Below, piece by piece: positions 57,060-64,000 of a stretch of DNA of 64,000 bases. The stretch's first letter is position 1, and each line of letters begins with the position of its first letter. The stretch lies in NCBI RefSeq assembly GCF_019599045.1, contig NZ_CP080623.1, forward strand, positions 890,501 to 954,500, in the 5' to 3' direction. A model generated the notes under the pieces. It had not been told where the DNA came from and searched no databases. It was given only the letters and a program-made list of their open reading frames with translations. The position numbers were made by a program, and so were the translations under genes. This stretch comes from Roseovarius sp. SCSIO 43702. Lineage in GTDB: Bacteria > Pseudomonadota > Alphaproteobacteria > Rhodobacterales > Rhodobacteraceae.

Positions 57060-58556
57060 TCAGATCGTCTGATCGTAATCGCCGACGCCCGGCTCGGTGC
57101 GGATGACGGCGTCGATCTCGGCGAAGATGGCGCGCATCTCCTCCTCGCTTTCCGAGCTTTCGCAGACCACGACGAGGTTGGGCGTGTTCGAGCTTGCCCG
57201 GACGAGACCCCACGAGCCGTTGTCGAGGATGACGCGGGCGCCGTTCACCGTGACCACGTCCTTGATCGCGCGCCCCGCGAGTGGCTCGCCCGCCTCGTGG
57301 CGGGCCACGAGTTTCGCGACCAGGCGGTCGAGGATCGCGTATTTCTCGGTATCGGCGGCATGGGGCGACATGGTGGGGGTGGACCAGGTGCGCGGCAGGG
57401 CGCGGCGCAGGTCGGACATGGACTTGCCGGGATTGGCGTCGAGGATCCGGCAGATCTCGACCGCGACGCGCAGGCCGCAATCGTAGCCGCGCCCGACCGG
57501 CTCGGCCAGGAAGTAGTGGCCCGATTTCTCGAACCCCGCCAGCGCGCCCAGCTCCTTCACCCGGCGTTTCATGTGGCTGTGGCCGGTCTTCCAGTAGTCG
57601 GCGCGGGCGCCGTTGGCCTGCAACTCGGGGTCGGACGCGAAGAGGCCGGTGGATTTCACGTCGGCCACGAAGGTCGCGTTCCTGTGGGTCTTCGAAAGCT
57701 CGCGCGCCATGATGACGCCCACCTTGTCGGCGAAGATCTCCTCGCCCTCGTCATCCACCACGCCGCAGCGGTCGCCGTCCCCGTCGAAGCCGAGCGCGAG
57801 GTCGGCGCCGCTGTCGCGCACGGCCGCGGCCATGTCGTGCAGCATCTCCATCGCCTCGGGGTTCGGATTGTAATGCGGGAAGGTGTAGTCGAGCCGCGTG
57901 TGGAGCGGCACGACCTCGACCCCGATCCGCTCGAGGAGGGCGGGCGCGAAGGCGGACGCGGTGCCATTGCCGGTGGCGCAGACCACCTTGAGCGGACGGG
58001 TCATGCGGAAATCGCCCGCGAGGTCGTCGAGATAGGCCTCGCGCACGCCATCGACGAACTCCCACGCCCCGCCGGGGCGGGGTTGGCCGCGCCCTTCTAG
58101 GACGATGTCGCGCAGCTCGGCCATCTCGTCGGGGCCGTGGGTGAGCGGACGCTCGAACCCCATCTTCACCCCGGTCCAGCCATTGGGGTTGTGCGAGGCC
58201 GTGACCATCGCCACGGCCGGACAGTCGAGGTGGAACTGCGCGAAATAGGCCATGGGCGACAGCGCCGGGCCGATGTCCCTGACGTGGACGCCGGCCTGCA
58301 TGAGGCCGAGGATCAGCGCATTCTTTATCGACAGCGAATAGTCGCGGTAGTCGTTGCCCACGGCGATCACCGGGGCGATCCCGCGCGCGTGCATCTGCGT
58401 GCCGAGGCCGAGGCCCAGCGCCGTCATGCCGGGCAGGTTGATCTCCTCGGGGTATTTCCAGCGCGCGTCATACTCGCGGAAGCCCGTGGGTGCGATCATC
58501 GGGTCGCGCAGGAATTCCCAGGTGTTGGGGGTGACGGAGGGGCTGGGTTTCGTCAA
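57060..58556 (-). CDS. Phosphomannomutase/phosphoglucomutase
   Basis: A 498-residue alpha-D-phosphohexomutase. The phosphoserine loop is MVTASHNPNGWTGVKMG near residue 118, the metal loop LGFDGDGDRCGVVDD near 265, the sugar loop GFEKSGHYF (here E-K-S-G-H) and the phosphate loop SWGLVRASSNTPNL. It interconverts hexose 1- and 6-phosphates to make nucleotide sugars. It closes the kpsT-kpsE-kdsA series 15 bases after kdsA, so it probably supplies mannose or glucose for the capsule or LPS. Confidence 0.93.
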   Translation of the reverse strand: MTKPSPSVTPNTWEFLRDPMIAPTGFREYDARWKYPEEINLPGMTALGLGLGTQMHARGIAPVIAVGNDYRDYSLSIKNALILGLMQAGVHVRDIGPALSPMAYFAQFHLDCPAVAMVTASHNPNGWTGVKMGFERPLTHGPDEMAELRDIVLEGRGQPRPGGAWEFVDGVREAYLDDLAGDFRMTRPLKVVCATGNGTASAFAPALLERIGVEVVPLHTRLDYTFPHYNPNPEAMEMLHDMAAAVRDSGADLALGFDGDGDRCGVVDDEGEEIFADKVGVIMARELSKTHRNATFVADVKSTGLFASDPELQANGARADYWKTGHSHMKRRVKELGALAGFEKSGHYFLAEPVGRGYDCGLRVAVEICRILDANPGKSMSDLRRALPRTWSTPTMSPHAADTEKYAILDRLVAKLVARHEAGEPLAGRAIKDVVTVNGARVILDNGSWGLVRASSNTPNLVVVCESSESEEEMRAIFAEIDAVIRTEPGVGDYDQTI

Positions 58557-58571
58557 GGTCGGGGTCGTCCT

Positions 58572-59405
58572 TCAGATCGTGATCGGGGTCTGCTTGGCCA
58601 GTGCGTCGAACTGCATGAGCGTGGCGACGAGCGCCGGCATCTCGGCAAGCGGGATCATGTTGGGCCCGTCCGAGGGGGCGTTGTCGGGGTCTTCGTGGGT
58701 CTCGATGAACACCGCCGCCACGCCGAGCGCCACGGCCGCGCGGGCCATGACGGGGGCGAATTCGCGCTGACCGCCGCTGCTGCCGCCCATGCCGCCGGGT
58801 TGCTGCACCGAGTGGGTGGCGTCCATCACCACCGGGTAGCCGGTCGCGGCCATCTGCGGCAGCGCGCGCATGTCGGCCACGAGGGTGTTGTAGCCGAAGG
58901 AGGTGCCGCGCTCGGTCAGCAGGATGCGGGTGTTGCCGGTGCTTTCGATCTTCGACACGACGTTCGGCATGTCCCAGGGGGCGAGGAACTGCCCCTTCTT
59001 GACATTGACCACCGCGCCGGTCTCGCCCGCGGCCAGCAGCATGTCGGTCTGGCGGCAGAGGAAGGCGGGGATTTGCAGGATGTCGACGGCCTCGGCGGCG
59101 ACGGCGCATTGCTCGGGCAGGTGCACATCGGTGAGCGTGGGCACCCCCACCGCGCGGCGCACGCCCTCGAGCAGCTTCAGCCCCGCCTCCATGCCGGGGC
59201 CGCGCCGCCCCGAGAGCGAGGTGCGGTTGGCCTTGTCGAAGCTTGCCTTGAAGACGTATTGCGCGCCCGCCGCCGCGCAGGCCTCTTTCATGGTGCCGGC
59301 GATCATCTGGGCGTGGTCCGCGCTTTCAAGCTGGCAGGGGCCTGCGATGACGGTCAGCGGGCGGTCATTGCCGACGATGAGATCGGCGACGGAAACATGT
59401 TTCAT
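58572..59405 (-). CDS. kdsA: 3-deoxy-8-phosphooctulonate synthase
   Basis: A 277-residue TIM-barrel enzyme that condenses arabinose-5-phosphate with PEP to Kdo-8-phosphate. It shows LTVIAGPCQLESADHAQ, FKASFDKANRTSLSGRRGPG, TDVHLPEQCAVAAEAVD, QIPAFLCRQTDML and DATHSVQQPGG in order. A free Cys (GPCQLES) and its neighbours suggest either metal-dependent or -independent form; it was not settled. Kdo is needed for lipid A and for the poly-Kdo linker of group 2-type capsules, which fits the kps genes beside it, one base away. Confidence 0.95.
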   Translation of the reverse strand: MKHVSVADLIVGNDRPLTVIAGPCQLESADHAQMIAGTMKEACAAAGAQYVFKASFDKANRTSLSGRRGPGMEAGLKLLEGVRRAVGVPTLTDVHLPEQCAVAAEAVDILQIPAFLCRQTDMLLAAGETGAVVNVKKGQFLAPWDMPNVVSKIESTGNTRILLTERGTSFGYNTLVADMRALPQMAATGYPVVMDATHSVQQPGGMGGSSGGQREFAPVMARAAVALGVAAVFIETHEDPDNAPSDGPNMIPLAEMPALVATLMQFDALAKQTPITI

Positions 59406-59406
59406 G

Positions 59407-61089
59407 TCAGGAAGATACCTGTTCGCGAAGGACGGATGCCGTGAGCGAGATCATCAGGTAGATGCCCGCGAAGACGACGAAGGCGAGAATGGTGTTCTCG
59501 AAGGCGCGCGGATAGCTGGGGTCCTGGCTGGCCACCGGCTGCACCGAGACGGTGAGGTAGCGCACCTGCTTGTTCGCCTCGATGTCGCTCTGGCGCATGG
59601 TTTCGAGCGCGGCCTGGAGCACCATGTCGGCGGTCACGAGATCGGCCTCGGCCATCTTGATCTCGGCCGTCTGGGAGGCGAGCGAGTCGCTTTCCTCGGA
59701 CGCCTCGTTGAGGCGCGCGGTCTGTTTGCGCAACTCGCGTTCGAGCACGCCGATCTCGCTTTCGAGGGCGGCGACGCGCGCGGCGTTGGGCCGCGCGTTG
59801 GCAAGCTGCGTGGCAAGCGCGAGCTGCTTTTCCTGAAGTTGAAGCTCGACGTTGGAGATCAGCGAGCGGATGCTCGCGATCTCGCCCTCGGGATCGAGAA
59901 GCGAGCTTTCCTGCAATTCCACGAGGCGGCGCTGCGCCTCGCGGCGGTCGTTCTTGGCCTCCTCGAGGCTGGCCTTGGCGGTCTTGACCGCATCCTGCCG
60001 CTTCTCGGACGAGAGATGATCGACGCGCTCCTCGGCGTAATCGATGAGCTTGTGCGAGAACTCGGTCGCGATCTCGGGGTCGGGGGCGGACACTTCCATC
60101 CGCATCACGCCCTCGGTCGGATCGTAGCCCAGTTTCACGTATTTCTTGTAGAGCTTGTAGGCGCGCTCGGTGCTGGCGTCGTCGGGCAGGCGCTGAATCG
60201 GGTCGATGTAATCCTGCGAGAAGACCTCGCGAAAGCCCTCGTCCCGGTCGAGGCGGAGCATGGCGTCCTTGGATGTCAGGTAGTCCTGCGTGGCGATCGC
60301 GTCCTGCGAGGTGGCGAACTGGCTCGGCAGGAGGCCGCCCAGCCGGCTGCCGCTCGATCCGCCATCGGCGGTGAGGATCAGGAAGGCCGACTTGGTCGTA
60401 TACATGGGCGTGGCGACCGAATAGTAGTAATACCCCGCCACCAGCGTCGGCAGGAGCACGAAGGCCGAGAGCCGCGCGAAGAGAAGCGCGAGCTTGCGCC
60501 GGCGCCTGCGGGCGATGTCCTTCTGGATGCGCCCGATCTCCTCGGCGCGGCGGTCGGCCGGGCCGAGATCGGTCGAGGGTACGTTGCGACCCGGCATCGG
60601 CATGGTCTGCGGCAGTTGCACCTTGCTTTCGGTCCGCGCAACCGCGCCGCCCCGCCCGTCGCCCGCGTTCTCGACCTTGCCCCGGTCATTGCTCACCAGT
60701 TCGAGGATGTTGCCGCGCGAGAAGGGGTCGATGCCGCGGGCCCGCAGGAGGCGCACCGCGTCGAAATCCGAGGTGGGCGCGAGGCCGTGCTTCTGCGCGA
60801 GGCGGCGGGCCATGCGAAGCTGCCGGCCCGTGAGCCCCTCCTGCCGGATGGCGTCGATGGTCTCGGCGGTGTTCATCTCGCGCGCCGAGCTTACATCGCC
60901 CTCGCGCGCGGTGTCGGATGCGGCGGTATTGCCGTGGCCTGCCGGAGCCTCCCCCCCCGCCGCCGGTCCGGGCGCGTCGGCATCCTGGCGGGACGGCGTT
61001 TCCGGCGCGTGCGTGTCGCCGGACGCCGGAAACGCACCGGACGTCGTGCGGCGGATGCGGAACTTTCTAGCCTTGGGTTTCGTAGTCAT
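59407..61089 (-). CDS. kpsE: Capsule polysaccharide export inner-membrane protein (KpsE/CtrB type)
   Basis: A 560-residue PCP-3 protein. The core has one helix at about 203-223 (SAFVLLPTLVAGYYYYSVAT), a long periplasmic coiled coil with Wzz-like start (MYTTKSAFLILTADGGSSGS, residues 230-500) and a final helix (NTILAFVVFAGIYLMISL). The first 195 residues are cytoplasmic and extra, with a helical motif LTGRQLRMARRLAQKHGLAP around 87-106 and FDAVRLLRARGIDPF. It bridges the ABC exporter to the outer-membrane channel. It overlaps kpsT by 23 bases. Confidence 0.88.
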   Translation of the reverse strand: MTTKPKARKFRIRRTTSGAFPASGDTHAPETPSRQDADAPGPAAGGEAPAGHGNTAASDTAREGDVSSAREMNTAETIDAIRQEGLTGRQLRMARRLAQKHGLAPTSDFDAVRLLRARGIDPFSRGNILELVSNDRGKVENAGDGRGGAVARTESKVQLPQTMPMPGRNVPSTDLGPADRRAEEIGRIQKDIARRRRRKLALLFARLSAFVLLPTLVAGYYYYSVATPMYTTKSAFLILTADGGSSGSRLGGLLPSQFATSQDAIATQDYLTSKDAMLRLDRDEGFREVFSQDYIDPIQRLPDDASTERAYKLYKKYVKLGYDPTEGVMRMEVSAPDPEIATEFSHKLIDYAEERVDHLSSEKRQDAVKTAKASLEEAKNDRREAQRRLVELQESSLLDPEGEIASIRSLISNVELQLQEKQLALATQLANARPNAARVAALESEIGVLERELRKQTARLNEASEESDSLASQTAEIKMAEADLVTADMVLQAALETMRQSDIEANKQVRYLTVSVQPVASQDPSYPRAFENTILAFVVFAGIYLMISLTASVLREQVSS

Positions 61090-61726
61090 AAAGCTGCTTG
61101 GCCTCTTCCAAGGTGTCGAAAATGTGCAGTTGTCCGCCGGAAAGGACCGCCGCGGAGGTGGCGAACCGTTCGAGGGTGGCGGGCTGGTGCGACACGATGA
61201 TCACCGTCGTGGTGCGAAGCCGTTCCTTGAGAATTTCACCGGCCTTGCGGTTGAACTCCACATCCGTGGAATTGGGCATGCCCTCGTCGATGAGATAGAT
61301 GTCGAAATCGAGCGCGAGGAGCAAGGAAAACGTGAACCGCGCCTTCATCCCGGTCGAGTATGTGCCTAGGGGCTGATCGAAATACTCGCCGAGGTTGCAC
61401 ATCCAGCGGCAGAACGCCTCCACGTAGTCGGGATCGAGCCCGTAGAGCCGCGCGATGTAGCGGCTGTTCTCCATCGCCGAGATGCGGCTGATGACGCCGC
61501 CCATGAAGCCCAGCGGGAAGCTGATCCGGCAGCCGCGCCGGATCTCGCCCTCGTCGGGTTTCTCGAGCCCGGCCATCATGTTGATGAGCGTCGTCTTGCC
61601 CGTGCCGTTGGGGGCGAGGATGCCCATCGAGCGGCCGAGTTCGACGCGGAACGACACGCGGTCCAGGATCACCTTGCGCTGTGTGCCCGTCCAGAAGGAC
61701 TTGCTCACGTTGTCGAATTCGAGCAT
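61067..61726 (-). CDS. kpsT: Capsule polysaccharide ABC exporter ATPase (KpsT type)
   Basis: A 219-residue ABC ATPase. Walker A is GILAPNGTGKTTLINMMAGL, the signature is YSTGMKARFTFSLLLAL (a K/A-rich form typical of polysaccharide exporters), Walker B is FDIYLIDEGMP and the switch His is IVSHQPATLERF. The opening LEFDNVSKSFWTG is typical of KpsT/CtrD. It drives export of group 2/3-type capsule through the inner membrane. The permease partner KpsM is not next to it. A hairpin lies in its leader (61752-61770). Confidence 0.92.
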   Translation of the reverse strand: MLEFDNVSKSFWTGTQRKVILDRVSFRVELGRSMGILAPNGTGKTTLINMMAGLEKPDEGEIRRGCRISFPLGFMGGVISRISAMENSRYIARLYGLDPDYVEAFCRWMCNLGEYFDQPLGTYSTGMKARFTFSLLLALDFDIYLIDEGMPNSTDVEFNRKAGEILKERLRTTTVIIVSHQPATLERFATSAAVLSGGQLHIFDTLEEAKQLYDYETQG

Positions 61727-61751
61727 CGAACGGCTCCGAAACTGCCCAGGC

Positions 61752-61770
61752 GCACCTCTCCGAGGGGTGC
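61752..61770 (-). promoter_or_regulatory. Hairpin in the kpsT leader
   Basis: GCACCCCTC and GAGAGGTGC (minus strand) form a near-perfect stem with almost no loop, 26 bases before the kpsT ATG. It could affect translation or serve as a binding site. The upstream 61790-61860 stretch is AT-rich and contains TATAAG on the minus strand, a possible -10. Confidence 0.35.
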
Positions 61771-61864
61771 TTTGTCTACCAATGAATAATCAAACCCGCC
61801 TGTGGGATGAGATTGTTTCCGATCTTATACACCAAAGAAAGGCGAAATTATGCCCGTCCGCGTG

Positions 61865-61893
61865 AAAAAACCCGGGCCGCGCGGCCCCGGTCC
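61865..61893 (-). terminator. Rho-independent terminator of nhaA
   Basis: On the minus strand ACCGGGGCCGC-GCGGCCCGGGT forms a strong GC stem with one mismatch, directly followed by six T residues. It starts about 24 bases past the nhaA stop codon. Confidence 0.85.
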
Positions 61894-61916
61894 ATGGAGT
61901 GCCGGCACGCCGGAGC

Positions 61917-63164
61917 TCAATACGCGATCTTCTCGACCCTGGTCATGCGGCCCACGACGACCGAGATGACCGCCGCGCCGAAGCTGAAGAGGGCGCCCAT
62001 CTTGGCCGCGTCCTGCACCGGCCCGGCGTCGAAGGCGACCGAGGCCACGAAGAGCGAGACGGTGAAGCCGATGGCGGCGACGAACCCGATGGTGACGAGA
62101 TCGACGATCCGCATCCCCTTGGGAATCCCGAGGTTGAGCGGCCTGGCGGCGATCCAGCCGAAGAGCAGGATGCCCACCGGCTTGCCCACGAAGAGCCCCG
62201 CCAGCACGAGCCAGGTGGCCGGGCCGATCGACTGGAACTGAACGCCCGCGTTGCAGAGCCCGAAAAGGAAGAGCACGATCTCGACCGGGTGCTTGAGCGC
62301 GTGTTCGAGCACGTTGAGCAGGTCGCCGAGGCTTCTCTCGGCCTCCGAGAAGATGCCGAAGGCCCGGTCGGCATGGGGGATCGCCGGGATGATGGGCAAG
62401 AGGCCCAGCGCCGGGTGAAGCCCCGACTGCATGAAGCCATACCAGCTTATGCAGCCGCCGATCACGTAGGGAAGTCCGCCCAGCGCCATGCGCACGCGGG
62501 TCGAATGGGGCCGCTCGGGGCGCCCCCGGTCCATGTAGCGCGGCAGCCAGTTGAACAGGATGAACACCGCCAGCGACGCGCCGAAGGACAGCAGGAGCCA
62601 TTCCGGCGCCAGTTCGCCCGAGGGGTAGAAGATCGCGAGGATGATGAGCCCCGCCGCGTCGTCGGCGATGGCCAGAAGCAGCAGGAACCGCACCGCCGGA
62701 TGGCCCGCGCCGAAGACGATCCGCCCCACGAGATAGGAAAACGCGATATCCGTGGCGGTGGGGATGGCCCATCCGTTCGCGACCGCGTTGTAGGTCTCGG
62801 ACCCCATGATCGAGGCGAGCCCCAGGTAGACCGCGATCGGCCCGAACATCCCGCCGGCCGTGGCGAAAAGCGGGGTCGCCGCCTTTTTGCCGCGCAGCGA
62901 CCCCTCCTTGAGGATCACCGCCTCCCAGACCTCCTTGGCGGCGATGGCGAAGAAGAGCGCCATGAGCACGTCGTTGACGAGGTAGTGCAGCGTGAGCGTG
63001 CGGTGCCCGTCATGCAGGTGGCCGATCGGGGCATGGTCCCAGATCCTGAACTCGACGAAATGGTGATAGCTGTCGTAATCCGCATTGACCCAGACGAGGG
63101 CCGTGACCGCGCCGAAGATCAGGAGGAGGGAGTAATCGGCGAGAAAAGTCCAGACGCGATACAT
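61917..63164 (-). CDS. nhaA: Na+/H+ antiporter NhaA
   Basis: A 415-residue antiporter with about twelve helices. GWAIPTATDIAFSYLVGRIV contains the conserved Asp133 equivalent, LLLAIADDAAGLIILAIFYP the Asp163/164 pair, and LFVGKPVGILLFGW the Lys300 equivalent of E. coli NhaA. It exchanges two protons for one Na+ to keep pH and salt balance, as expected in a marine bacterium. MYRVWTF at 63164 is the family-like start; an ATG at 63212 has AAGG at a good distance and would add 16 residues. A strong terminator follows. Confidence 0.94.
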   Translation of the reverse strand: MYRVWTFLADYSLLLIFGAVTALVWVNADYDSYHHFVEFRIWDHAPIGHLHDGHRTLTLHYLVNDVLMALFFAIAAKEVWEAVILKEGSLRGKKAATPLFATAGGMFGPIAVYLGLASIMGSETYNAVANGWAIPTATDIAFSYLVGRIVFGAGHPAVRFLLLLAIADDAAGLIILAIFYPSGELAPEWLLLSFGASLAVFILFNWLPRYMDRGRPERPHSTRVRMALGGLPYVIGGCISWYGFMQSGLHPALGLLPIIPAIPHADRAFGIFSEAERSLGDLLNVLEHALKHPVEIVLFLFGLCNAGVQFQSIGPATWLVLAGLFVGKPVGILLFGWIAARPLNLGIPKGMRIVDLVTIGFVAAIGFTVSLFVASVAFDAGPVQDAAKMGALFSFGAAVISVVVGRMTRVEKIAY

Positions 63165-63277
63165 GTGGTCACTTTGGATTCGGGTGTCCCTGAGCCCGGG
63201 GAAGTAGGGCATCCGACCGCCTTGGGCAACCGACGAACCCGCGCCCGGCCGCAGTTCGGGCCGGGCGGGGCGTGGTC

Positions 63278-64000
63278 TCAGGCCAGCGCCTGCCAGGCGA
63301 GGCCGGCCATCACCGCGCCGGTGAAGGCGAAGGCGATGTAGGCGGCGAAGACGCGCGGCTTGACCAGTGCCCAGACCGCGATGGCCGCGGGGATGCAGCT
63401 CACCCCGCCCGCGATCACGAAGGACATGGCGGCGCCGTCGCTCATCCCCTGCGCGAGAAGCGCGTCGACGAGCGGCACCGCGGCATAGCCGTTGAGATAG
63501 GCCGGCGCGCCGACGAGGGCGCCCATCAGGATCGGGCCGATGCCGTCCCCGCCCAGCACCGCCCCGATCCAGTCGGCGGGCATGTAGTGCAGCATCAGGG
63601 CTTCGACGACGTAGGCGAGCGCCAGCCATTTCAGCAGGAAAAGCGCGTTCTCGGTCGCCGTGCGCCGGAAGGTCGCGCGCCGTTCGGGCGCCTGCCAGAA
63701 ACGCCAGACGGGGCGTCCCCGGAAGGGTGTCGTGCTGCCCGAGCAGCACCCGCCGCAGGAGGGGGCCGCCGTCTTGCGCAGCGGGTCCGCGAAGACCACC
63801 GAGCGTGCCGCGAGCATCGTCGCGTATCCGCCCATCAGCCCGATCGAGATGGCCGCCAGCGTCTTGGCCACCGCGAAATCCAGCCCCAGCGTGCCCGAGG
63901 TGATGAGGAACATCGCCGGGTCCATGAGCGGCGAGGCCAGCCAGAAGGCCATGACGGCGGCAAGCGGCGCACCCACGGCCAGCATCGCGGCGATGAAGGG
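63278..64000 (-). CDS. Permease of the ArsP/YraQ (DUF318) family, 5' part outside the window
   Basis: The last 240 codons or so; the frame is open to base 64000. Several hydrophobic helices appear, with the family-like PLMDPAMFLITSGTLGLDFAV and VGAPAYLNGYAAVPLVDALL segments, and the helix ending SFVIAGGVSCIPAAIAVWAL. A cytoplasmic loop in the middle carries a S-C-G-G-C-C-S-G cluster, as in arsenic or metal permeases of this family that bind thiophilic metals. The substrate is not known. nhaA is downstream on the same strand. Confidence 0.82.
   Translation of the reverse strand, partial: PFIAAMLAVGAPLAAVMAFWLASPLMDPAMFLITSGTLGLDFAVAKTLAAISIGLMGGYATMLAARSVVFADPLRKTAAPSCGGCCSGSTTPFRGRPVWRFWQAPERRATFRRTATENALFLLKWLALAYVVEALMLHYMPADWIGAVLGGDGIGPILMGALVGAPAYLNGYAAVPLVDALLAQGMSDGAAMSFVIAGGVSCIPAAIAVWALVKPRVFAAYIAFAFTGAVMAGLAWQALA

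Overview
The window is a contiguous stretch of a high-GC (mid-60s percent) alphaproteobacterial chromosome, almost certainly from the Rhodobacterales (Roseobacter / Paracoccaceae group). The pointers are the ethylmalonyl-CoA pathway genes ccr and ecm, a glyQ-small membrane protein-glyS-ppdK cluster, a group-IV-sigma (RpoE/ChrR-type) promoter in front of an rpoH gene, an Irr-like iron box, a CtrA-type box and a hairpin element of a style common in this order. No rRNA, tRNA, CRISPR array, phage or transposase gene was recognised; gene density is high and most neighbours touch or overlap. It looks like ordinary core and shell chromosome with a few odd proteins.

Layout. 1-7.3 kb: a cut-off FAD oxidoreductase with a divergent LysR regulator, an alpha-methylacyl-CoA racemase, a DMT permease, a CoxG-like protein, a trypsin-fold secreted protein that has lost its catalytic triad, and a periplasmic protein sharing a divergent promoter with a cysteine-rich MarR regulator (7.3-8.0 kb). 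8.1-18.2 kb: glyQ, two small membrane proteins, glyS, a divergent PPDK, a SleB-type wall hydrolase, then folB-folP. 18.2-24 kb: DMT permease, ilvC facing two overlapping Lrp/AsnC genes, a UbiH-type hydroxylase, a HAD phosphatase and a GntR regulator. 24-28.7 kb: a membrane glycosyltransferase behind tandem CtrA-like boxes, carA, yqeY, a LuxR-type regulator with an overlapping small gene.

28.9-35.5 kb: ccr, a PlsB-like acyltransferase, a GNAT enzyme, a DUF4239 protein and ecm, so two central steps of the ethylmalonyl-CoA pathway lie within 7 kb. 35.5-45.6 kb: small secreted and membrane proteins, ilvE, a sulfotransferase, trpS, a HdeD-like protein, a rhomboid without catalytic residues, murJ, a GST with an extra cysteine module and the cobalamin genes cobC/cobU. 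45.6-50.2 kb: rpoH (RpoHII-like) with a co-transcribed ChaN-like protein, then coaBC-dut-moeB. 50.3-57 kb: M3 peptidase, universal stress protein, an Irr-box-led nfu-tsaB-rimI group, a LysE exporter, a TauE/SafE permease with its TIGR02186 partner. 57-61.7 kb: a capsule-type operon kpsT-kpsE-kdsA-phosphohexomutase. 61.9-64 kb: nhaA and a cut-off permease.

The most informative regulatory reads are the mirrored MarR promoter at 7338-7389, the sigma-E type promoter at 45574-45602, the Irr-like box at 52897-52913, the CtrA-like pair at 25954-25991, and the palindromes on the ecm promoter at 33288-33343. All regulator assignments are inferred from motif resemblance, not from any search.
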